A stretch of 64,000 nt of DNA, taken from positions 1 through 64,000 of the forward strand of contig WRPE01000005.1 of the NCBI GenBank assembly GCA_009773315.1, given 5' to 3'. The number at the start of each line of letters is the position of its first letter. Position 1 is the stretch's first letter. A program made the translations under genes and the position numbers. Of this stretch, positions 50,463 through 59,754 are shown in pieces. The stretch comes from Syntrophaceae bacterium. Lineage in GTDB: Bacteria > Desulfobacterota > Syntrophia > Syntrophales > Smithellaceae. The notes below the pieces were generated by a model. That model was not told the origin of the DNA and did no database searches. It saw nothing but the letters and a program-made list of their open reading frames with translations.

Positions 50463-51591
50463 AGTTTTTTACCGCATACCCGGCAGCAGACAGATAATCA
50501 TCGATTGCGGACCGATCGATCTCCATATACTCGGCAAACAACCCTCGTGAAATTTTCCCCTCCATCAGGCAACGGCAAGCAAGAGAAACGTACCGTTGCG
50601 GGAACTTCTCCGGCTGATGCTCTTCATACAGCCCCCGGCGCAGGCCTCGATCCATGTTCCGAAATTCGGCATCACCGAGAATTTTTTCGACCTGGCCTTT
50701 CTTAAGTTTTTTGAGATTGACAAGCCTCCACAGAACGGCTTCCGAAGAAACGCCGAACTCTTTCGCCAGTTCGATGATGTCAACCAACTTCAGTTCCTGA
50801 TTCACCGCGATTTCCTTTAGAGCAGCAAGCAGATGTTCCTTCGGCAGGAGCAAACTCGCCGCAAAGCTATCGGCAAATTGCTCCGGCTTCGTTTTACGTG
50901 TCCCGTCTCCGATTTCCTCATGCGAGAATATTTTCCACGTGACGATGTGGAAGAGCTCATGGGCGAGATCGAAATTCCGCCGCCATGGCGCATCATGGAG
51001 ATTGATGAGGATGCCCACGCCAAGGGCGCTGTCCACGATGCTGGCGCCGGACAAACCTTCTCCCAGGTCCAGATGAATAACTTTGAAACGAAGCGTGTTC
51101 TCCAGGATGTTCAGAAGATTGCAGGCTGGGCGTGATCCCAGGTCAAAGCGCTTATGAATGTCGGCGCCAAGCTTGTCGGCCGCCGAAAATCCGTTTTCAA
51201 TGAAGTCATCACTGTCCAGACTGGTGAGGATTTCTTTCCAGCGCCGCTTCAAGCCGAGGAGATTTTCCAGGCGGCTGTAATTTTCGAGAAAGTTGAGAAA
51301 TTGACGCTGCTCCTTTTGAACATCGCTGCCTGCAGTTCGCCGCCAGAGGGGAACTGGGTCCGATGGGATATTGGCTTCGAAGAAATAATCCAGGGGCCTG
51401 CTGTAAAGACGGGCCATCAAGATGAGCTCGCCGGCGCTGACGTTCCGAGTTCCCTTTTCGACGGCGGAGAGGATCTGGTAATGCTTGAAACCGAGTTTCC
51501 GCGTTGCTTCCACCAGAGAAAAACCAGCATTTTCGCGCGCCTGAGCAAGCCTTTCGTGAAGATTTTTACCCTCGGTATTTGAAGAGTTCAT
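50440..51591 (-). CDS. XRE-family HTH + ImmA/IrrE (DUF955) metallopeptidase
   Basis: LAQARENAGFSLVEATRKLGFKHYQILSAVEKGTRNVSAGELILMARLY HTH; FDLAHELFHIVTW HExxH; KPEQFADSFAASLLLPKEHL. Confidence 0.92.
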   Translation of the reverse strand: MNSSNTEGKNLHERLAQARENAGFSLVEATRKLGFKHYQILSAVEKGTRNVSAGELILMARLYSRPLDYFFEANIPSDPVPLWRRTAGSDVQKEQRQFLNFLENYSRLENLLGLKRRWKEILTSLDSDDFIENGFSAADKLGADIHKRFDLGSRPACNLLNILENTLRFKVIHLDLGEGLSGASIVDSALGVGILINLHDAPWRRNFDLAHELFHIVTWKIFSHEEIGDGTRKTKPEQFADSFAASLLLPKEHLLAALKEIAVNQELKLVDIIELAKEFGVSSEAVLWRLVNLKKLKKGQVEKILGDAEFRNMDRGLRRGLYEEHQPEKFPQRYVSLACRCLMEGKISRGLFAEYMEIDRSAIDDYLSAAGYAVKNYEKIAAA

Positions 51592-51603
51592 AACCGCCTC
51601 CCG

Positions 51604-51661
51604 ATAAGATTATCTTATGTTTAGTTTTAAATTATTTTCATATTGCATAAGATATTCTCAT
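51604..51661. promoter_or_regulatory. Two ATAAGAT-N-type palindromes upstream of XRE-ImmA/IrrE gene (candidate operator pair)
   Basis: ATAAGATTATCTTAT (51604-51618, perfect) and ATAAGATATTCTCAT (51647-51661), starts 43 bp apart. Confidence 0.55.
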
Positions 51662-51926
51662 GGAGATGTCAATATCAAATATCACTCTGGGCTTTTGTCG
51701 CGGTTGTTTGTCAATTGGATTTCACTCTCGTCCTGATACGAATTGTTTCCATGATCATGCCCTACATAGAAAATAACGACTGTCTCCCCATAAATCTTTT
51801 CGGTCTTTAGATGAACGATTGGATGAAAAAGAGGCATCACAAATCCTTTGTGTTGTAACTCATGCAGAGGAGTAATCTTATGCATAAGGCTGCTATGAAG
51901 TAATGAAGCTAATTACCCTTCTCATT

Positions 51927-54065
51927 TCATGGTGTTTTGGCTGGCCCACCTAAGATTTGTAGAATCACGAACAAGATACCGAAAGCCCCAACACCCCAGA
52001 GTGATTTTCTCCAAGGCTTTACAACAAGCCCTACAATACCGAATGAAACCATAAAGCTTAAACATCCCTGTAAACCATAGCTGTTGGGATGGCGCAATAG
52101 CCAATCCCATCGCCAGGCACTATTAATCACGACTAAAAAGATCAGACTCGTAAGTAATGCAATAATGATACTGGAAAATTGCCGAATGCGAAGTGCTTTT
52201 AGCTCTGCTGTTCGGGCTTTTTCCTGTGCATTATCCTTGGCGATAGTGAGTTCTTCTGCTTCCTTCTTTTTTGCATTCAATAATTCATATGCTTTGGCGA
52301 TTTCTATAGAAGTCTCCTGTTTCTGTTGTTCCAGATCTTTTTCAACCCGCCCTTTATCAGTTGTTAACAAATCTATTTGTTTTGCCAAAGCTGCGCGTTC
52401 TTCAATTAGTGTTTGATTCTCTGCCGAGATGGCTGAATCCACCAGTTCTTGAAACTGTTCATCATTATCAACCGCACGTAATCGGTCGATAAGTAAATCA
52501 TTGGAAAGCAATTTAGCAGCCGTTTCTTCTGGGAAATCCTTGTAGCATGCAAGAAGATTAAGCATTTTTGAGCAAGCTTTAACAGCACCGCTTCCAATAG
52601 TTCTGAATTCCGGTATTGCGAATGTTTCAGCGAATGACTTGTCAAAATCCTGACTTGCAGGGATAAATGGACGGAGTATTTGCCACAAGACATTAGGTAA
52701 AACAACTGATCCATATGATTTGGATCTTCGGCTTTCATTGCTATCGAAACGATATAACGTATAGTCACATGTTAGAAGCAGGGCACCAGCATTAATGGTC
52801 GATTTGGTGCTTTTTCTTATTGACCGGACGCAATCAAGGACGGCCACATCATGGATTATAGATCCATCAGGTTTTTTCTTATAAATGCTTTCCAAAAACT
52901 TGATATAATTCTCCTGAAGTGTGCCTCGCTCAATTAGCCTATCCTCTAAAGGTTTATATTCATCGATCCCTTTTCCTTTCAGTAGGAGATCAATATGCTG
53001 GTACGGCCGCAAGAAAGAATCGACATCAATACCAGTTTCAACATTTTTCTGATGGTACTTTAGTGCAATACCTGAGATGTAGGGAGATTTCATGGCTGCT
53101 CTGCTTAGTGATTGTGGCCAGTGGTTTTTTTTCAATTCACCAGCATAATAGTTAATCGTATCAATCGCTTCCTCTAGAGTTCTTTCGTGGTATTTCAAGT
53201 AAAATGGAAGCTTATTGTCAGAAATTACTTTAAGTAAATTATGGGAAACTTCCACTTGCGAGTTGACATGAATATCAAGGATACCAAAAAGGAAGTTGGT
53301 GTCACAGAATATTACGAGTGGACTCAAATTCTCACGATAATTATTGGCAACATCTGGTGAAACCATCAAAGAGAAGTAGTTGAAAGCACCATCCGCACAC
53401 TCCGCAATATATTGTGTCCGATCCGGTTTATTACCTGCTGCAGATAGAAACTCCACAATTGCCGCCTTCGCAGTAGGCCAGTGCTTGCTATCAAAATGCG
53501 ACTTCACGGCATCTTTAAGCATAAGCGATAGGCTTTTAGAGTATTCCTCCGGGAGTTCTACTGAAGAATCGAGAAAAGCTACGGCCTGAATCCCATGGCG
53601 CAGAAATGCTTTTGCCAGGTACGCCTGTAAGGCATCCCACGCCGCATCACTAGGAAAATCAACATACTTTTTGGAGATCTCCATCATCCATTCACCACGA
53701 ATCCGTTTTTGTAAACATGACGCCTGTTCAATTTGGGCTTGAACGTTCATTCGCGATTCATCTGTGAGAACATAATTGGTTCCCAAAGGCTTGTGTATTC
53801 GACCATCTTGAATCAACCGATCCAGCGCCTCCTGGATTTGATGATTCGGAGCATCAATCCCAAACATCGTTGAGAGGACACCTGCTATATCATTTGCACT
53901 GCACAGGCTATCTCCTTCAAATGCAAGGATAGTATGGACAATTAATTCTCTGAGGCTCTCTTCAGGTGAACGAATATTTGAAATGGCCGCAAAACTACAC
54001 ATCTGTTGGAAATTCGTACTTGCTACCGAGATGCGAATAGTTTCTACATTAGGTTGCGTCATCAA
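51927..54065 (-). CDS. PIN-like domain protein with coiled coil and C-terminal transmembrane helices
   Basis: VIFCDTNFLFGILDIH, IIHDVAVLDCVRSIRK, ALLLTCDYTLYRFD (PIN pattern); coiled coil EERAALAKQIDLLTTDKGRVEKDLEQQKQE; hydrophobic helices IIIALLTSLIFLVVI, LSFMVSFGIVGLVV, GAFGILFVILQILGG. Confidence 0.65.
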   Translation of the reverse strand: MMTQPNVETIRISVASTNFQQMCSFAAISNIRSPEESLRELIVHTILAFEGDSLCSANDIAGVLSTMFGIDAPNHQIQEALDRLIQDGRIHKPLGTNYVLTDESRMNVQAQIEQASCLQKRIRGEWMMEISKKYVDFPSDAAWDALQAYLAKAFLRHGIQAVAFLDSSVELPEEYSKSLSLMLKDAVKSHFDSKHWPTAKAAIVEFLSAAGNKPDRTQYIAECADGAFNYFSLMVSPDVANNYRENLSPLVIFCDTNFLFGILDIHVNSQVEVSHNLLKVISDNKLPFYLKYHERTLEEAIDTINYYAGELKKNHWPQSLSRAAMKSPYISGIALKYHQKNVETGIDVDSFLRPYQHIDLLLKGKGIDEYKPLEDRLIERGTLQENYIKFLESIYKKKPDGSIIHDVAVLDCVRSIRKSTKSTINAGALLLTCDYTLYRFDSNESRRSKSYGSVVLPNVLWQILRPFIPASQDFDKSFAETFAIPEFRTIGSGAVKACSKMLNLLACYKDFPEETAAKLLSNDLLIDRLRAVDNDEQFQELVDSAISAENQTLIEERAALAKQIDLLTTDKGRVEKDLEQQKQETSIEIAKAYELLNAKKKEAEELTIAKDNAQEKARTAELKALRIRQFSSIIIALLTSLIFLVVINSAWRWDWLLRHPNSYGLQGCLSFMVSFGIVGLVVKPWRKSLWGVGAFGILFVILQILGGPAKTP

Positions 54066-54089
54066 GCGATCCCTCCTTATTCGAAATGT

Positions 54090-57000
54090 TTACAATAATA
54101 ATGTGGCTATGCGGTCGTATTCCTCCAGGCATTTGCGTTTGGACATGAATTCGCCGAAGGCTTGTTCTTCTTTGCGTTTCAGGACGGGGAAGGTGTCGAG
54201 AATGTAGGCAAATTCGTCACGAGACAGACCATAGAGATGGGCGACGCAGGCGTCAATTTCGGCCCGTAACTGGGCACGGTCTCCCGTGTCCCTCCGGTCG
54301 GGAGTGCGCTCATGGACACCGCAGGCGGTTGACCATTCCGGGGTCAGATTGGCGGCTTCCTCGTAAAGGCGACGACGGGTTTCCTGTTCGTGCTGGGGGC
54401 CATAGGTAAATTTTGCTTTTCCATCTGATGGGTACCAGAAGGCTGCATCCTTCCATCTATCTATTTGAATTTCCTTCCACAATTCTGAAAAGCGCTCATC
54501 TATACAGGTGAGGCGAGCAGTGCGTGCGGTAATTTCTGGATGGACGGGGCTGTTTTGCAGTTGTGGAAGCGGTAAATCCATATAAGTCGTGCTCAAATGA
54601 CTGGTCGTTTTGATCCGCGTGAGAAAATCGAATACGAAAGAGTTAACGACACCGCCCCAAAAGCAGATCTGTGACAAAGGATAGACGTTTTGAATGATTA
54701 TATTGTGGCCAGACAACCTCGGACAGTAATGTTCAAACGTCCTAATAGTATATGAATGAGGGGATGGTTTTGGCAATATAGCGGCAATAAAAGTACGTTC
54801 ATTCGTATCGGCAGCAACCTCTCTGAAGGCCAATCTGTATCGCTCAGGTGCCAGATCAATCTGGCCGTCTTTCGTTATTTTGAGAATGTCAATCTTTGAC
54901 TTCTTTTCAAGCTCCGCAACTCGATTAACGGAATCTTTTGAATAAAAAAGCCGATAGGCTGTTGGTTTTAAATAATGACTGGGCGCAGCAAAGTCACAAT
55001 CAAAATGCCAGATCATTTTCCCTTCAAACAGTTGTGGTCCACCTGTTTCACATGGCGAAAGACTTTCGGTGTGAGAAGTCAAGTCAATTTCCCGTGCCAC
55101 TGTTAAATTCAAATCTGGACCGATAAGGGGGAACGTTTTGTAGATATTGAGTGAAATTTTTAAGTCCTGCTGGCTTTTGAATTCCATGACGCTCAGGGTT
55201 TCGGGCGAGAATTTGCGGACGTGATCTAACTGCATCTCCAGCGCCCCGGCGTCGATGACGGGCAGGCGTTCCGGGTCGTGTTCCATGAAGGCGCAGCGGA
55301 AGGCCTCTGTTTTACCTCCCTTTTCCGTGCAGAAAAGGATGAACTTGAAGCGCCCGTCCACGGCAGTGAAAACCGTCGGCCAGCGGTTCTCAAAACCATA
55401 GAGGCAACAGATGCGGCTCTCGTTGAAAAAAAGCTCTCGCAACGGCTGACATCCCTGGTCTGTATAGAGTCCACTGGGCGTTACGATCCCCAGGCAGCCG
55501 CCCGGCCTGAGAAGAACGAAGAACCGCTCCAGAAAGAGCTTATAGGTGTTGATGTCCCCTTTGCCCAGGGCGCGGTAGGCGGCCGGCTGCCGAACATATT
55601 CGCTTTGCTGTTCAAAGTCCAGGCAACAGGTCTCCCACTTCCTGCGGATGGGCGGGTGTTCCGCCATGAGGTGTTCGGCTACCCGGTTGGCCTCCTGTTT
55701 CGTGTAACTGCGGAAGGCACTATCATAGGCGGAGAAGAACTCCTGAGAATTCGGTTTAAGGATATCCCAGGGCGGATTGCCGACGTCGGCGTCGAAACCA
55801 CCGTTTTCCTCGTTGAAGACCTCTGGAAACTCCAGCGGCCAATGGAAAAAGTGATGCCTACCCGCAAGGACTTTCGCCTTATCATCCAGTTCCATTTCGG
55901 CGATCGATGCCGGGGCTTCACCCTGTGCCAAACGCAGGAAGAGTCCATGATAATCATCTGGGTTTACTGCGCTGTCCATGAGATAGGCTGTGAAGAGATC
56001 CGCCAAGGGCAACAACGGGTTGATTCTTTCGCGCCGGGTCTCTTCATGGATCTCCTTCTGGCGATCCGTATCGTCCTCTGCAATCTGTGTGATGGACATC
56101 ATGTCTCGGGCGGCTTTTTGAAAGGCCTCCGTCAGTGTTTCAGGAAAAGGTAAGTCCTGCAGTTTCTTATCTTTCTGAAGCTTCTTTTTGGCATCCTTGC
56201 TACGTTCCGGGATTCTCTGCAATTGGGCAAGGTGTCGGATACCGATAAGGCTGTTGCCGCATCGCAGATGATGATCGAGAAAAGTCAATTTGTGTTCCCG
56301 GGCGAAGCAATTGAGCCACAGAGAAAGCTTGGCCAGGTGGACGGCAAGGGGATTCAAATCCACACCGTAGAGGCAATGTCGGGTTATGAGCCGCCGCCAG
56401 TGATTCGGGGCACAGGTCGTCGGCGAGGACATTCCCTCAACATCAGGGATTTCAGCAAGAAGGCTGACAATCAGATCGGTAATTTGGTCTGCGGCGTTGA
56501 CAAGAAAATGGCCGCTTCCCATACCGGGATCGCAGAGTCTGAAGATAAGGACGACTTCCTTGACGAAGCGTTCCACCAGGGCAATTGCCGACTGGGCTGC
56601 CCCACGCCGGACAGCCACATCATGCCCTTCTTGGGTTTCCCGGATAAAGAGATCGAAGCGCTCCCGGTAGTCCTGGGCGAAACGATCCTGCAGTGGCTGA
56701 ATGACCGTTTTTCCGTTGAGAAATCGGACCAGACTCTCCGGCGTGTAGTAAGATCCAGTCTGCTTGCGCTCCAAAGCGGACTCACCAAAATAAACATCGC
56801 CTTTTTTAATGAGACTGTCGCTCGTTTGGCGGGCAGTTTCCGAAGCCAGCAGGTTTTCTATGCCTTTCTTTGTCCGGCGACGAATACGATCCGCATCGGC
56901 TAAAGTGACATTAAATTCGAGAATATTCTCGTACATTTCACCTAAGTGACGCACCTCCAGATTGCGGTAGGGGATGGGGTATTCCTTATCCGGATCTGAA

Positions 57001-58115
57001 TCATAAGGATCTACATAGGCCATCAGATAGAGGGCGCGAGCAAGAAAGTCATTTCTCAGTTGCTGTTTCCCCAGAAATTTCTCTTGCTCATCATCAAACA
57101 GACCGCCATTATATCCCATGATTCCATACTCCGGATCGCCGTCGTTGACTGCATGGATCAGCCCTTTGAGGTGTTTCCAGAGATCATATCCTTCATGGTC
57201 TGTCCGGATTCCCCACCGGAAACGATGGGCCTCACGGCAGAGGGCCTGAATGGAATGCTTGGCATAAATCTCCTGCTTTTCCACCTGGGACGGCAGAAGG
57301 CTGCGGGACTCGGCGTAGAAGAGGAAAAGGCAACGATAGAGCAACTTGACGGCGCTTGCGAATATTTCCCCTCTCTCCTCCTCAGTGTATTCTTCACCTT
57401 TGCGGGGAGTATCCGCGATGAAACCATTACAAATATACTGGAGGGCTTCGTCAATCTGCTGGAGAAGCGGGGATTTCACTTTATCCTCGAGGAGCTTCTC
57501 AGATGCCGCCATGTCCTTGTCCAGAGGGCAAGTATAAACGCCGAGGTTGCGGGCGTCTTCCTTCCGTCCATCTTCTTTGTCCCCCGCTTCCGGCGTGAAG
57601 GAGTCCATATGGAAGAATGTCTCAAACAGGGCGTACTCTCCTTCATCATTCTGCGCCAAAGCCTCGGCAAGATTGAGTTCCACATATTCCTCAAATGGCT
57701 TGCCGGTGCGGTTTGTATAGAGGCGCCACCTTTCCCCATTCGTCAGGAGCCCCCAAGTCAGCTTGCGATGCCGCAGTTGCATGATCAATCTCGCCGGCCA
57801 GAAACGCCCGACCGAAGTATCATCCATATCCGCCCCCGGTTCTATGAGATAGAGAACTGCGACGCAGTTGGAATAATTGTAGTCCTCATACAGGGGATAA
57901 ACGCCGGGATTATCTGTACTGACCGGAGGGACAAAGGAAAGATAACTGAGAGCCTGTTTGATATAGGTATTCCAGAGAGACTTTAGATTGGTCCTGTCGC
58001 AATTCTTCCAGGTATGAGCAAGGGTCGCCATGCGGCCCTGACCGGCGTCGTCCAGTTTTGCTTCGGAACGGATTTTATCGATAAAAAGTGTGCTGAATAA
58101 TCCGTGGTTTCTCAT
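54090..58115 (-). CDS. PglX-like / Eco57I-type N6-adenine DNA methylase (BREX-associated)
   Basis: ORF track 54090..58283; start MRNHGLFSTLFIDK at 58115. DPGMGSGHFLVNAADQ motif I, DVGNPPWDIL motif IV, KQTGSYYTPESLVRF, LTWGLLTNGERWRLY. Confidence 0.85.
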   Translation of the reverse strand: MRNHGLFSTLFIDKIRSEAKLDDAGQGRMATLAHTWKNCDRTNLKSLWNTYIKQALSYLSFVPPVSTDNPGVYPLYEDYNYSNCVAVLYLIEPGADMDDTSVGRFWPARLIMQLRHRKLTWGLLTNGERWRLYTNRTGKPFEEYVELNLAEALAQNDEGEYALFETFFHMDSFTPEAGDKEDGRKEDARNLGVYTCPLDKDMAASEKLLEDKVKSPLLQQIDEALQYICNGFIADTPRKGEEYTEEERGEIFASAVKLLYRCLFLFYAESRSLLPSQVEKQEIYAKHSIQALCREAHRFRWGIRTDHEGYDLWKHLKGLIHAVNDGDPEYGIMGYNGGLFDDEQEKFLGKQQLRNDFLARALYLMAYVDPYDSDPDKEYPIPYRNLEVRHLGEMYENILEFNVTLADADRIRRRTKKGIENLLASETARQTSDSLIKKGDVYFGESALERKQTGSYYTPESLVRFLNGKTVIQPLQDRFAQDYRERFDLFIRETQEGHDVAVRRGAAQSAIALVERFVKEVVLIFRLCDPGMGSGHFLVNAADQITDLIVSLLAEIPDVEGMSSPTTCAPNHWRRLITRHCLYGVDLNPLAVHLAKLSLWLNCFAREHKLTFLDHHLRCGNSLIGIRHLAQLQRIPERSKDAKKKLQKDKKLQDLPFPETLTEAFQKAARDMMSITQIAEDDTDRQKEIHEETRRERINPLLPLADLFTAYLMDSAVNPDDYHGLFLRLAQGEAPASIAEMELDDKAKVLAGRHHFFHWPLEFPEVFNEENGGFDADVGNPPWDILKPNSQEFFSAYDSAFRSYTKQEANRVAEHLMAEHPPIRRKWETCCLDFEQQSEYVRQPAAYRALGKGDINTYKLFLERFFVLLRPGGCLGIVTPSGLYTDQGCQPLRELFFNESRICCLYGFENRWPTVFTAVDGRFKFILFCTEKGGKTEAFRCAFMEHDPERLPVIDAGALEMQLDHVRKFSPETLSVMEFKSQQDLKISLNIYKTFPLIGPDLNLTVAREIDLTSHTESLSPCETGGPQLFEGKMIWHFDCDFAAPSHYLKPTAYRLFYSKDSVNRVAELEKKSKIDILKITKDGQIDLAPERYRLAFREVAADTNERTFIAAILPKPSPHSYTIRTFEHYCPRLSGHNIIIQNVYPLSQICFWGGVVNSFVFDFLTRIKTTSHLSTTYMDLPLPQLQNSPVHPEITARTARLTCIDERFSELWKEIQIDRWKDAAFWYPSDGKAKFTYGPQHEQETRRRLYEEAANLTPEWSTACGVHERTPDRRDTGDRAQLRAEIDACVAHLYGLSRDEFAYILDTFPVLKRKEEQAFGEFMSKRKCLEEYDRIATLLL

Positions 58116-58122
58116 AATCTCC

Positions 58123-58593
58123 TCAAGTGAGTGCGAGGGTGTCCCGCTGGTCAATGACAAACTGGTATTGCTTGAATCGGTCAAACTTCTGCGCTGCAAG
58201 GGATCGGTCAAACTGCATGGCGAAAAGCAGGGCGGGCTTTTTGTCCCACGTCTCGATTTGCTGGGCAAACTGCTCCAGGACACCAGCTTGACCCGTCCAG
58301 GTTGCCTTCAAAAATTCCATGCCGGATATGATGAGTATTTTTTTATTATCGCCGCGCTCTGCAAGAAAACGAAAAAGGTCGTTGATAGAAAAGGTTCCAA
58401 CATTTTCAGAAAGCGTCTCATCTTCCGCAAAAACATCTAAAACATGCAGATGGGCGGCGACGGCTTGCCGCGCGAGTTCGGCGGCCCAGGATTCTTGTGA
58501 TAGATAATCGTGAGTGAAAACGATGCAGGCTCTGCCACGAGGGCGCTTGGGAAGAGATTTTGTCAGTTCAACAATGTCCACGACTTTATCCAA
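58123..58593 (-). CDS. Small P-loop-like protein without recognisable Walker A (possible BrxF-like/BREX accessory)
   Basis: KKILIISGMEFLKATW resembles Walker B/sensor, but the expected P-loop position reads GRACIVFTHDYLSQES. Starts immediately after the upstream stop. Confidence 0.4.
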   Translation of the reverse strand: MDKVVDIVELTKSLPKRPRGRACIVFTHDYLSQESWAAELARQAVAAHLHVLDVFAEDETLSENVGTFSINDLFRFLAERGDNKKILIISGMEFLKATWTGQAGVLEQFAQQIETWDKKPALLFAMQFDRSLAAQKFDRFKQYQFVIDQRDTLALT

Positions 58594-59541
58594 TTAGCCG
58601 ACCTCCTTTTGCCTGGATTCAGGGCTGGCGCCTTCGTAATACCACTTTAGAAAGGTAAAAGCGGATAAGCCGTCCAAGAGACGAACCTGGTCAAGATGGT
58701 GTGTACTTTCATATCGCACCCATCCGTTTTGATGCAGCGGCTCTACAGCTTGGCGAAAGGTGGATTCATCAAAGCCGAATAAAAGGGAAGGCGACCCCTC
58801 TGCCTCTGCGATTTCCCGAACCTGCAGAAGGCTCTCCCCGCGCGTGGCGGCATAATCATATATCATGGCACTGAGGATGAGAGGCTCTACGCGCAGATGG
58901 CGCGTCCGGTATAACCGTCCATCGCTATGCTGGTGAAGGATTTCCAGCTTCTTAAGGTTTCTATTCAGGTAGGCATCTATGACGAAACGAACCTCCTGCT
59001 GTAGGTGCTTGCCGATGGTTCTATCGGTATATTGACCGGAAAGGGTAGTTCTTAAATTAGCCAACCAGCCGCTTTCGGTTATAGCCTGCTCTGCGGGAAG
59101 GATCGAGTTAAAGATTTCGTACCAGACGAGATTCTTGGAGCTACCTGCGCCCCGGTAATGGCACCATTGGAGGGTGCCGATCCTTTCCAGAAAGATATCG
59201 TGTGCGGCAATCAGTTCACCTGTCTGTGTCAGGGTTTGCATCCCTGGCTTAATCAGTCCCAGCGCACAACCGATACTCACGACACTTTCTATCTGGCGGT
59301 TAGACAATCCTGTGCTTTCTTGGATTGCCTCACGATAGATCCGCTTCATTGATGGGTTGGACAACAAAAAGTGCAAAACGCGGGACAACTGATCGAACGC
59401 GAAGAGATAACCATTGCTGAGCTGGAGTTTGCGGATTGGTTGAACCATTGAATGCCTTTTGTCGTAGAGAATGGTTTCTGCCGATAACGAAATTATTGCT
59501 TGTTTTTTCCTTGGCTGTCCATGTCCTCCCATAAATCTCAT
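58594..59541 (-). CDS. DUF4007-like protein (defence-island associated)
   Basis: Winged-helix-like STGLSNRQIESVVSIGCALGLI and LERIGTLQWCHYRGAGSSKNLVWYEIFN resemble DUF4007 proteins. A later start (MVQPIRKLQLSNGY, 59448) is also plausible. Confidence 0.5.
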   Translation of the reverse strand: MRFMGGHGQPRKKQAIISLSAETILYDKRHSMVQPIRKLQLSNGYLFAFDQLSRVLHFLLSNPSMKRIYREAIQESTGLSNRQIESVVSIGCALGLIKPGMQTLTQTGELIAAHDIFLERIGTLQWCHYRGAGSSKNLVWYEIFNSILPAEQAITESGWLANLRTTLSGQYTDRTIGKHLQQEVRFVIDAYLNRNLKKLEILHQHSDGRLYRTRHLRVEPLILSAMIYDYAATRGESLLQVREIAEAEGSPSLLFGFDESTFRQAVEPLHQNGWVRYESTHHLDQVRLLDGLSAFTFLKWYYEGASPESRQKEVG

Positions 59542-59754
59542 TTATTATGCGTTGTTAGATTGCATATTTATCACAATACGTCAATCATAGACTTAACAAA
59601 TTATTAGTTTGATAAATTGAAAGAAAATAGTGCCTCACAACTCTGCACCTTTCAAACCGAAGTCAATGAATGTAGCCGATGAGCGAAAGTGTTGAGTTGT
59701 ATTTGTACCCTTCAATGGTTATCGAAATCGGTCGGCCAGCGGACACGGATAATA

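Noticed and set aside
51682-51885. 67-aa minus-strand ORF between PIN-TM and XRE-ImmA genes
   Set aside because: No recognisable motif or strong RBS; could be a real small gene but cannot be supported from sequence alone.
57060-57986. 308-aa plus-strand ORF
   Set aside because: Antisense to the PglX-like methylase; no recognisable motifs. Same reasoning for 55278..56153 and 56223..56903.
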